A DNA stretch of 64,000 nucleotides, from contig JAJVIE010000003.1 in NCBI GenBank assembly GCA_022072175.1, positions 1,458,601 to 1,522,600 on the forward strand, in the 5' to 3' direction. The DNA is from Candidatus Omnitrophota bacterium (lineage in GTDB: Bacteria > Omnitrophota > Gorgyraeia > 2-02-FULL-51-18). Every line of letters begins with the position of its first letter. Within the stretch, counting starts at the first letter, position 1. Below the pieces are notes generated by a model. The model saw only the letters and a program-made list of their open reading frames with translations, was not told where the DNA came from and ran no database searches. Made by a program: the position numbers and the translations under genes. Shown here piece by piece: positions 1 through 12,000 of this stretch.

Positions 1-3000
1 CGGAGACTGGGCCAATCGGGCTCCGGCCGGAGGCTTGATCTGGCTGATCAGCGCCTGGGACTGCTTGGCGCGAAGCGTGATGGATTGCTTGAGCCGCTCA
101 AGCTGTTGTGTCTGATCATCGTCGAACTCCAGCTCTTCGTCCGCGATCCGCTTCTCGGTCCTTCCGATCTCGGCCAGGGCCTGCTTGTACTCGGTGCGGG
201 CTTTGTTGAGCAACCGTACGGCATTGCGGCGATCGGCGATCTGCGCCTCGTCAGAATCGTCCAGGAGCAATCCACCGCGGTCGTCCTTACGGATCACCGT
301 ATCGATGAGCTCCTGGGCCTGCTGATAGGTGCGTCCGGCCAGCGTGACCGCCTCCCGAGAGCGATCCAGGGCGTTCTCGGCGCGTAGTCTGGCGAGTTTT
401 TCCTCGGCCTTGCGGCGCAGACCCAGATAGATCAGCACACCCGCCGTGACAAGGAGGACTCCTCCGATCACCAGCGCTCCGATATAGATCGGATAGTACC
501 GTCTCTGCTGGGCCAGTTGCTTTTCGAGCGCCGCCTGCTCCAAGCGCTGTTCTTCGGCCTCACGAGCCTCGATCTGCTCACGCGTCAGACCCGGCTCGGC
601 CGCGCGCGGCTGAAGGGCCGGAGGCACGACCACGGGCGGTTCAGCGGGCTTGACCTCAGGCTGTTTCTCTTGGACCTTAGGTTCGATCTTCGGTTCGATC
701 TTCGGTTCGATCTTCGGTTCGATCTTGGGTTCGACCTTCACTGGAGCGGGTTTGCGGGCCGCCTCGAGGGCCTCCAACTCCAAGCGGGGCGCCGCCAAGG
801 GGTCGAACCCGACAAGGTTCCAGTACGTCGCCGCGACCGCTGAAATATGCCCTCTTTTGCCCGCGACCGTCGGAACGGGCGGCACCACCCAGTCGAAGCC
901 CTCAAGCTCCCTGCCCCCCAGCATATAGACGGGCGGGGTCTTACCCATGAACTCCCTCACGCTCGTCTGATCGAGGCGTTGCGCCTCGAGGTCCGCCGCG
1001 GTGACCGTTTCAGTAGGGTTCTTCACGTAGTATTCGATCACTTGGTCGACGGCGTGGCCCTTCTGGAACGGAGCCGTCCATTCGGGGAAGACCGCGCCGT
1101 TGGACTTCTCGCGCGTGATTCGAACGCCCCTGTACACCAGATCCGACTGATCGATGCCGATCAGGACCTCATCGGCCAAGACGGGTTGATACTTGGCGTT
1201 GCGGCCCGCCATCGCTCGAGTGGCCTTCAGGATCTCGAGCGTGGTCCCCGCTCCGATGGCTTTGTCGATCGCGGCGGGACCGATCGAGGAGATCGTCCAG
1301 TATCCGGCGGAGTCCGCGGCGTAACGCTGTTCGACGATCTGCCGTCCGCTGGCCGGGTCGATGGTCGCGCCCACGTAGAACATCTTCTTCTCCCGGTCGA
1401 ACAGGCCCTTGATCTCGACCTGCTCGCCGCCCTTCTCGATCCAGAACGAGCCCTCCAACAGCCAGGTCCGGAGCCGCTCGGCCCTATCCAAGTAGTCCTT
1501 GTTGCCGGTGACCAGCCCCGCGTACACCAGCGTGGCGTGGGCGCTGACGTTGTTCTCGACGTTGAGGTTATAATACGCCGCGTCGTTGGTCTGTCCGGTG
1601 GCGCGGTCGTATTGTTTCTTGGGGCCGTAACGCACCCCGCCCTCCGCGGTCTGCAGCAGCGCCATACCTCTCAAGCGCACTTCGGCCGCGGCCAGATACC
1701 TCTTGCCCGCGGTCGTCGTCACACCCGATTCCTTGGCCGCGCGGAGCAGCGCGCGCACGATCCAGGCGTTCTCGCCGGTATGGACGTTGTAGAACTGCCA
1801 GTTCTTCGACCACTTACCCGAGACATCGACGGCGTTGAAGTAATAGTTCGCGTTCTCGGTGAACGGCTCGAACGAGAAGTTGTTGTTGGCGTTCGGATAG
1901 GCCCTGTAGTCGAAATCGCCATAACGGCCCGTGACATAAGGCTCCAACAGCTCGTAGGCGGCCCGGGAGTCTCCGGCCTCGAAGAACACGTACGCCAAGA
2001 CCGCGTTCTCATAGGTGCCCGTGGCGTTCTTCGTGAAGAACTCGTGCGCGGCGTCGTTGTACTTGGCTTTGGAATCGACCGGGACGTGGAACATCCTCGG
2101 CAGGACCGTCGAGCGCCTCTGGTAGCGGCCGAAATCCGCGGCTTCCTGCAAGCTGCCGAGCGGCTTGTACGATCCGGTCTCATCGAGCCGGGTCGTGGAG
2201 GCCGGCTGTTGAGCGGCCGCCTGCGACGGGAACAGGGCCAACCCTGCGGGTAGTGAGATGCCGAGCCCCAGCGTGAGCGCAACGACCGCCGCGCGCAGGG
2301 CCCTCTGGAGCGCTCCCGCCAGACGGGCGCCCGCGTTGATCTGCTTGGTCGTCACCACGACCTCGGTCCGAGCTCCGGGATCCTCGGCGAAGCGGATCTG
2401 ATACGACTCGGTGGCGCCGAGCTGGCGGATCCGGGTGACCAGCTCCTGACGGCGGCTCTCCTGGAACGGCGGCAGAAAAGCCAGGATGAAACTGCCCTCG
2501 GCGCCCGGTACGAAGACCCTCGCGATCTTCTCCTTGACCATCTTACCGCCGCGGAGGACCTCGACATCGAGCGTACCGGTCAGCTCCTGTACCTTGGGAT
2601 CGCGCAGGATCTGGTCCGTGACCGGATTGCCTTCCTGATGGATCTCGCGGAAATAGAAGCTGTCCAGCACGAACAGGTCCTTGAGCCGCTCTTCCTTGGC
2701 CGCCACGGTCTTCAGCTCCCGGAACTCATCGTCCTTCTCCCCGGAGAGGATGGCGTCGACCTCTTGGGCGCGCTTCTTGGCCTCGACGATGAGCCGCAGC
2801 ATCTCGGGGTCGCGGGCATAGAACTTGTCACGGAGACTGAAAAGAACGTTGCGGGCCTCGTGCTGTCCGCCGAGGTACACGGCCACCGTGTCGCTCTCGA
2901 TGTGTTTCAGGATCGCGCGCACGACGGGATTACCGGCACTGAGCGCACGGACGTCCGGACGGAGCACGCCGTCGAACCGCATCCGCTTGGCGCCAGGCAG

Positions 3001-6000
3001 GATGGCGCCCTGACCGTCCTGCTCGCCGCCACCGATGCCCAGCTGCTGTTCGGCGTCCATGACGCGGGCCTGCAGAGGGTACAGGTCCTCGAACTCCGCG
3101 TTGAGGTCCTTGCCGACGAACGCTTCGATGAGCAGCCACAACAGGCCGTTGGCCACGATCTGGCTCCCGCCCAGACCCGCCCTCTGCGGGATCAACGAAT
3201 CCACGGTGATCTCGAGCCCTCCCTGCTGGAGTTGGATGAACTTGCGGAACCCGGCCTCGTCCGAAGCGTCCTTGGCGACGCCGAGGATGACCAGGCTCTC
3301 CTGCAGGACCCTGAAAGGATTGGTCGCGTCCTCGATGTTCCTGAAGAGCTCGGCGGCACTGCGCACGACGAGCTCCTGTCCGAGCCCGCGCGCCGTATCG
3401 TTGATGCGGAAACGCACGAACGGCTCGGCGATGGACTCGACGGCGATCTTGAGCGGCTCTTTGTCGATCGGTTCTCCAGGACGGCCCCAGATCGCGGCGC
3501 TGTCCGGCTGGATGCGCGCGGAAATATTGAACATCAGGTCGTTATCGAGGGTCGGCCAGAAAAGATAACGCAGGTCCGGCGCGTATCCCTTGATCGGATC
3601 GATACGTACGGGACTGTAGAAGACCTTACGGCCGACGAACCTCTTGACGGGAACCAATTCGCGAAGGTCGGCGGGCACCTCGCGGTCGGCCATCCGGCGA
3701 GCGATGTTCTTGGTGGCGGCACGCACCTCCTCCTCGGCCAGATCGGCGTTCGCGGCTTGGCCCAGACGATTGTAAATGGCCTTAAGAAGGAAGTTGGCGG
3801 CGGCGATGTTGGTATAGAATCGGATGAGTTCTTCATGCTCGGCCGGATCGAGGTCCCTGCGCGCCGCCAGCGGCGCCAACGATCCTTCATAGACCGAGAT
3901 CACGCCGCGCAGGGCCAGGATCAGCGCCTGGAGCTCATCGTGGCGGCGCCCGTCGAGCAGGTCCTCGTTGCTCCAGACGGCGCTGAAATCCCCGCTGGCG
4001 AGCGCCGGGCGCAGCAGCGCGTCCAGCTCGATCTGCCGCAGGGCCGTATCGAGGAAGTCCGGTCCGGTGAGCGCTTGTTTTTCGATCGCGCTCTTGGCCG
4101 CGGACAACCGGGCTCCGGCCGTCAGCGCAGGCAGCGTCCCATCAACGCGCTCTTGGCCCGGACTGTCCTGCTGCCAGAAGTGCGTGTAATCGGTCTCGTA
4201 CCGGGCCAGTGAAGCCAGGAGCCCTCCGTCGGACGCGCCGATGGACCGGTTGATGATATCGGAAAGCCGGGTCAGTCCCTCGCGGTCCACCGTCCCGCTC
4301 TTCAACGCGACCGTCGTGAAGTTCTGAGGGTCGCTCTGGAGCGGCACCGCGTACTCGTAGTACACCCTTCGGCCCTCGAGCCGGCGCTCGCCGCGCACCA
4401 ACTGCCGCGCCTGACCGGCGGGACCGACCCACAAGAGCGGTTCGTACTCGGACGAGGTCAGGACCTCCTGCCGGATGATCGCGCCTACGGCGGCAACTCG
4501 AACCTCTGAGGGGCCGATGAAACGAACGTCGGCCCAGACATCCACCGGCAGGCGCTCCTCAAGGATCACGTCCTCCTCGGGGGCGGTCTGCCAGTCGGCG
4601 ACGATGGGCGTCTGTGTCCGGACGCTCAGGGCGTATTCACGTACGCGCAGGTCACCGTCCTTGATCGGTTCCACGCGGACCGTGAAAGCCCGGTCGAGGA
4701 TCAGCAGGCTCTGTTCATGATACGCGTCGGCATACCGGTCCCGGGAAGTGCTGCCGTACACCACCTGGGGACCGAGCTGTGACGAAGAGGCCAGCGCGTC
4801 AAGGATGGCGGCGCTCAAACGTTCGGACAGTTCCGCGGCATCCGAGGCTCCGTAGCCGAATCGACGCACGAACAGCTCCGCGGGCACTTCGGCCAGCCGC
4901 GCGCCGGTCTGCGCGCCCTCTCGCCGCACGAAGTATCCGGCGGTACCCAGTCGACGCCGCCCCAGGTCCCGGGGATCGGACAGCACCTCGGCGAGCTTGG
5001 AACCCTCGCGCGGCTTGGCGGTCACGTAACGCTCGGGCTTGAGGCCCGGGGAAAAGGCGCCGACGTCCTGACTGGTCCCCCCGAGGATGGCCCGCTCGAC
5101 CTTGAGGTGGCGGAAGATACGGTCCAAGTCCACCAGACGCGGGTCCACGTCTCCCGAGAAGAACGGGCGGATGATCTTACCCTGCCGGATGCCGATACCG
5201 GACATCCCCAGACGGTGGTTGCGCTCCTCGTTGCCGTCGGGATGCTGCCAGCCGAGCTCGTTGCCCGCGCGGGCCGGGCGCTCGCGAAAACTCAGCACCG
5301 GCAACGTCGAAGGAGCTCCGAGACCCTCGCGCTGCTCGGGTGTCAGCAGAGTGCTGTACCCGTCCACGATCAGCGCCGGACCGGCGAACCCCTCCTGGAT
5401 CGGGAAATCCTCGAACGGCACTTCCTGGCGCGTCGCGGCGTCCTCCAGACGCGTAGCGACACCGTCGACCACGGTCAGGTTGTAGACCTGAGCCCGCTTC
5501 GCCCGGTCGACGTCATAGGTCAGACGCCACCGCTCGGTGATCTTGCCGTCGTCCGAAACGTCCTCCACGTACGTGCGTCTCAGATCGATCTGCACGATGT
5601 CCGGCTTGGTCCCTCCGAGGTTGGCCACCCAGTAGGACCCGCCGATGGGCGTGTTGCCGTCGTCCCACAGACCCTTGATGTTGGTCGGCTTCAGGATCAA
5701 ACGTCCTTTCTCGAAGACCATCGTGTTCTTCTCGAGGAACAGGCCCTGGGTCGTGTTGATGACCAGGTCCGGCCGGAGGCCGGTTTCTTCGCGCACCCTC
5801 CAGTTCCAAGTCCCGAGCGTGTATCCGACCGGATCGGTCGAGCGGATGCCGCGCGCGATGTCGATGTCCAAGCGTCGCGTTCCTTCGTCGTGCACGTGAC
5901 GGAACACCTGCTTGGCCGGGTCGATCTCGAAGATATAGCCCGTCGCGTTGGTCTCCCCGTCGAAGCGGACGCTGTACGCGAGGATGCCCGGCGCCACGGC

Positions 6001-9000
6001 CTGAGGCTCACGGTCGATGTACGCCCGAAGCTCGGGACCGAAGTTCAGGATGGTCTTGTTGAAGGTCGGCGACAGTTCGATGTTGAGCGTGTTCTGGAAA
6101 GCCCTCCGGACGATGACCGGCAGGAAGCTCTGACCGGAGATCATCGCGTCGAGCCACTGGCCGAGGAAGTTGAGCGTCTCGCCGGAATTGACGGCAGGAT
6201 CGATATAGATCCCGTCGAAGTTGTTGCGTGTCATGAACGACTCGAGCGCCTGCCGCTGGACCGGGGTCAACGTCGTCAGCGCCGTCTCCGTATGGTCCGG
6301 ATGGTCGGCGTGCGAGTAGACGGGGCGTTCCTGACCCTCCGGCAGGATCCGCGTCACGCGCTGTTCGGCCAGACGCGCTCCGGACGGTAGGACGGGCAGG
6401 TCGCGTTCGGCCAGGAAGCGACGCACATCATCGATCTCGCGGATGGGGATCCCGATGTAGGGGTTGGCGGGATCCACGACCTCGATCAACTCCGCCGGGA
6501 TCGACGTGGCCAGATAATCCGCGGTCATATCACCAAAATCCTCGATACCGTCGATCTGTCCGCGCTGGCGCTGCTCGAAGAGCGTCGGGGCGTCCTTGCG
6601 CACGCGCACCTCGAACGACCCCGTCCGGCCGAGGTCCGGCTCGTGCACTCCTCCCAACGTGACCGCCGTGTCCCAGAAGAAGATGTACGGAGCGCTGCGC
6701 TGGTCACGGTACGTTTCGTCGCCGGGCTCCTTGCGGGCGGCGTTGAGGCCATGACGACGAATGCTCTCGAAGCGGTCCAGCTTGGCTCGGTGGTAGACGT
6801 ACTGTCCCAGGCGCTCTTTCTCGATCAGGATGGAACGCGTATCGACGAGACGGCGGTATCCTTCGCTCACTCTGGGAGAGTTGGCCAGATGGCCGTCGAT
6901 CTCACGCATCAAGTGGTCGTGAAGTTGGCGCAGGAGCGGCAGGTTGCGAGCCACGGTCTGTTCGGCCTCGCGTTTGGCCTCGGGGACACCGATGACGTCC
7001 GACATGGCTCCGTAGGGGATGCCGAACGGCAGCTTGGCCCTGACGAGGAATTCGATCGGGTGATGCTCGATGTACGCGAACTTGTACATCAGTCTCCAAG
7101 CCGCCTCGAGCTCCACCGGATCGTCCGATCGGAGGAACGTGTCCACCGCGCGTGAGATCGCTCGCTCCGCGGCCTCGATGAGCACCTCGCGAGGCCGGTT
7201 CTCGAGCATCAGGTCCGCGAATAGTTCGTCGATCCTCCGGTTGACCGAGGCGTCCCCGATCAGGAGACGCGCTACCTCGCTCTCGATCTCGTCCTCACGC
7301 GACTCATAAGCCGGCTGTACGGCGCTCACCGGGGGGGCGCTCGTATACGGCAGACGTGACCTCCAAGGCGCCAAGGGCTCGACGCTCCGAGCGTGCAGGC
7401 GGCTCTCTTCCCTTTCCGGAAGCGCGGTGATGTACAACCGCAACGGCCGGTCGGTATTGCGCAAGTCCCGAGGCGAGGCCAGCCGGGCTCCGGTGATGGT
7501 CAACAGGTGGCCCTCGACGGTGATCAGAATGCGGCCGTTGTCCTCGTCCAGCTGGGCGCGCGGCCCCAGGTCCGACGTGAGCGCGGCGTGCAGCTCGGCC
7601 AGCGACAGCGGATGGTCCGCGGCGGCGGTGATCCGCTCGACCACGGAGACCGCCCAGTCGACCTGAGCGCGAGCCATCGCCGGTTCGTAGACGATCCGTT
7701 CGTACTGCTCCGCCCGGGAATCCCACGAGTCGTCATAACGGGTAGCCCGGCGCATGAGCTCCCTCCAGGCCGCGGGGTTCTTGTCCCAGTACACGGCCGC
7801 CGCCTTGCCGATGGCGCCGATCATGGAGTTGACACGCACGGTCTTGTCCTGGCCCGGGCGGTAGGCGGTGTACGAGAAGCCCTGACCGTTCCACTTGGCG
7901 CTGAAGAAATCCTTGAGACCGCCGGTGAGCGGCGCGATGACCGGCGTGCCGAACCGGTTGGCGATCTGTTGGGCGATACCCGCAGGTTCGAAATACGAGG
8001 GCATCAGGTAAGCGTCAGCGGCCGCGTAGATCCTCTGCGCCATTTTGTAGTCGAACCCGACCAGCACCGTCAGGACGTCCGGATAGAGGCCGGCCAGCCG
8101 GATCAGATTGGCCTCGATCTCGGCGCCCTTGGGATCGGTGCCGTCCTTGATCGCCGAGCCCAGGATCACCAGACGGATCCGCTGTCCGTCGGGACCGCGT
8201 ACGGTCCTGAGCGTATCGAGCAGGCGCTCGTCGATATCGTCGTAACCCTTCTGTTCGGTCAGGCGGCCCACACTGCCGAGAACGAGGTCCTTGCCATAGG
8301 TCTCGGCCGTCACACCCGTCAGATCCCCGCCGTGGACGGCGATGCGGCCCGGATCGATGCCCTGACGGGTCGTCAGTTGATGGTACAGGGCTCTTTTGTT
8401 CTGCGCCTGCGCCTCGACCACGGTGTCGGTGTTGAACTGCGTGTATTGGAACGCCGCGTCCAACTGCGGATCGGGACCGAGCGAGGGTTCGGTGGAAGGG
8501 TTGGCTCCGCCGCCGTTGAACACGGCCACGGTCTTGCCCTCATTGCTGAGGCGGTTGACGGGACCTTCGAACCCGAAAGCCGTACCCCCCTCCTGCTCGG
8601 GCAGTCCCAGCTCCTGGAGATTGCCTTCGCTGACCGCCACGAGCGCGTCGGCACCGATCATGAATCCCTTACCGATGGCGGTCTTCCAGCCGGTCGGGAT
8701 GGAGACGGTGCCTCCCGTATCCGTCCCGCGGAAGTACTCGATCCCCTGCTCCGGATCGGCGATGATCCGGCCTTCAAGGCCCATCAGGTTCTGCCCGGGA
8801 TCGCTGTTCATGACCGTGTGCGCGTAACTGCGTCCGTCGGCCTCGAAGAGATCCACGGCGGGATCGAGCACTCCATCACGAACCAGGCGCTCGATGAAGG
8901 GATCCTGCCGGTCGACGGGGAGAAATCCGTTGAACGTCCCCTTGTAGGCCATGTTGTGGCTGATATAGACGACCGCGCTCTTCTGATACGTAGCCGCGTA

Positions 9001-12000
9001 GTTGTTCTTCGCATAGATCGGAACCAGCCCGGTCTGCCAGTCGTTGGCGTGGATGACATCCGCGGGCAGGCCCAGCTCGAACAAGGCCTTGGACAGCAGG
9101 ATCGCTTCCACCAGCCCCCTGAGACCGTCGGAGTCGCGGTACAGACCGCGGTTCTGCGGACCGTTGAAGAACACGCCCTCGGGGTCATCGAGCAGATAAT
9201 AGGTGACACCGTTACGGACCTCCGTAAGGATGTTCAGACGCACCGAGCCGCGACCCAGCGGGACCTGCAGGGACCGCTGAGACTCGGGGCTCTTGGCCTT
9301 GAAAGTATTGCCGTAGTTGGGCGCGATGACGCTCACCCGGTGGCCGCGCGCGGCCAGACCCCGGGGCAGATGCTCGTTGTAGTCGAACTGGCCGCCGGCC
9401 TTGGGCAGTTCCTTGAGACCGCTTTCCATCGCCACGAACACCACGTCGCGCGGAGCTTCGGTTTTCTGACGATACAGGCTCGCTGTCGCGCTCGTGTCGG
9501 CCAGACGAGCCGCGGCCGGAGCTAGAGGCGTCTCGGTCTGACGCTCCTGCTCCCGGACCACCGAGACCGGCGTGGGAGCTTCTTCGTCGGCCAGACGCGC
9601 GCCCGAATCGAGAGCCTCCTGCATACGGCCGTAACCGCCGAACGCGAACTTGTCGAGTGCGTGCGCCACTTCAGGAAGACCTACGAAGGTCCGGGGCAGC
9701 TCATCGATGAGAGCGCCGATGCGGTTACGCGCCTCGAGCAAACGCGCCAGACCGGCTCCGATCGCGTCCCGGCGCTCTTCAGGAGCACGGGTCGTATCGG
9801 TATAGGCGGCGTTCATCTCGCGCAGGATGGACCGCGCTTCGTCCAGAGCGGCGATGGCCCGGCCGACCTGGCCGTCGTTGGCGCCTCTCATGGCCTGCTG
9901 CAACGGCACCCCCTCGTCGGCCAGATACGTCTCGATGCGGCCGATGGCGGACAGGAGATTCCAGCGCGGATCAGAGAGGGCGGCGTAGTACAGGGCCAAA
10001 TAGCGCTCCGTCAGCGTCTCCGTGCCGTACTGAGCGCGATAGCCGGTATAAGCGACGCGGCGCTCTTCGGCGCCGCTGGCGCGGCCGAAGATCGTAAACT
10101 CACCGAACCCGGCCATCGGCTGGGCACGGTCGACGCGATACGCGGCCGCCGCCTCGTCGAAAACCGCGCCGGCTCCCAGCGCTTGGGGCGCGTAAGCGCG
10201 CAGGCTCGACAACTGCTCGGCGATGATGTCGTACTGAAAGTCCTGGATCTCCCAACCCTCGGACCTCAAGCCTTCGGCCCCCGCGCGGAGCACTTCGTCG
10301 GCCGTGATGGCCAGGTCCGCCAGGACCGAACGCAGCTCCGGACCTTCAGCCATACGGGCCCCGGCCACGCGCGCCAGCGTCACGCCGTTGGGCAGAACGA
10401 TCCGTCCGGCCTGGGCAGGATTGATCACGCGGGCGATCTTGTCGAAAGCCGCCGCCGGCACGGCCACCGCCCCGGACTCCTCGACCGGCAGTTCGCCGGC
10501 GAACTCGCCCAGCGGCGACAGACGGCCCAGAGCCAGAGCGATATTGTCCTCGTCGACGCTCGTCAGCCCGGTCACGCTCCCCGAGACCGCCAGCAGATTG
10601 GAGGCTTCCCGGATGTAGTTGGCCGCTTCGTACGGGGTCAGCGTCGAGGCGCCCCGGAGCAATCTCTCGACGATGCGGGGGTCCCTCCAGCGCATGTTGT
10701 GCAGGATATAGGTCGCTTCGGTACGGTCCTGGTGCAGATCGTAGCTGGACAGCTCCGCTCCGGGCAGGTTGAGGCCGGCCGCGATCACCCCTCTGTTGTT
10801 GTAGTAATCGTAAAGGTTCTGCAGTCTGGCCGTAGGCATGGCGATCTGGTCCGGATTTTCCAGGACGATCACGCGGGCCGTGACACTGCCCACGCCGGCC
10901 TGATTGGCCGCCACGGCGCGGTGATGCCCGTCGAGAACCCAGGTCTGGATCTTCTTGTTGAAACGCAGCGCGATGATCGGCGGATTGGCCAGGCCGAGCT
11001 CGCGGCGCAGATGGGACTTCATCGTCTCGACGTCGACACGGGTGCTGGACAGGTAGTTCTGCGACTCGCGCCTGAGGAAATCGACCGGCACGGACCGGGT
11101 GGCGAGGCTCACGAATTCCCAGGCGCTCTCCGGATCACCGACCCCGAGCAAGGTCTGATGGTGCGCCACGAGCTTCTGGAAGATCCGCTCCTGGTTCTGC
11201 ACCTCGGTGTCGTTGATGAAGCGGTAGTAGTCGGCCGATTCCTCAGTGGCGGCTCGCTCCGCCGACAACCGCGCTCCGGAGACCGGCAACGTATATCCGG
11301 CCGAGATCAACGCGGCGTCCGCGTCGACGAGCACGTCCCTGAGAGAGAGGTCAGCGGCTTCGCGGGCCAACTGCTGACGCTCCTCGAGCTCGCCGTCGAA
11401 GCGGTCGGGATCGACATCGAAGTACAACGAGGCGGCCTGACCGACGAGCGCGCGGACCTGAGCGATCGCCTCGACGGCGCCCGTGCGGCCCGCCAACAAC
11501 GCCTCGAGAGCCGCGAGGGCCACGGCCGGGGACGGCGCTGTCGCGTCGGTACCCCTGACGGACTCTGCAAGACGGCGGAGCGAGGCGGCGGCGTCATCGG
11601 CGGAGAAGACCTCCAGGGAGGACAGCGCCTGGATCTCATCGGCGGAACGCGCCACGCCGGGCGAAGCCAGATAACCGCTCACTTGGTGCGCGCCCGTGAA
11701 CGCGTAGCGGCGGCCCGGATTGAGCGCGAAAAGGTAAGCCCTCAGGGACCCATCATCGCGCCGCTCGACAACGACGTCGTACGGCTGTTCGGAGGACTCC
11801 AGAGCACGGATGGCCGGCAGAACGGCCGCGGTCAATGCGGCCGTGTCGTAGGACGTGTAAGCGCGCACGTCCCGCGGATAGCCCTGTACGCGCCCGTAGT
11901 GGACGCCGTCCCGCAGGCTCTCGGTCGTCACGCCGAACTCCGTCGAGACCGGGAAGCGGTACGACACGGCCTGGAAATGGCGGTGTCCCGGGATGCTGGC

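Noticed and set aside
10880..10950. Chromosome-partition ParB gene
   Set aside because: Only the ParB/Srx-fold motif is present. There is no HTH region, no ParA neighbour and no parS-like site, and the domain is buried in giant 1.
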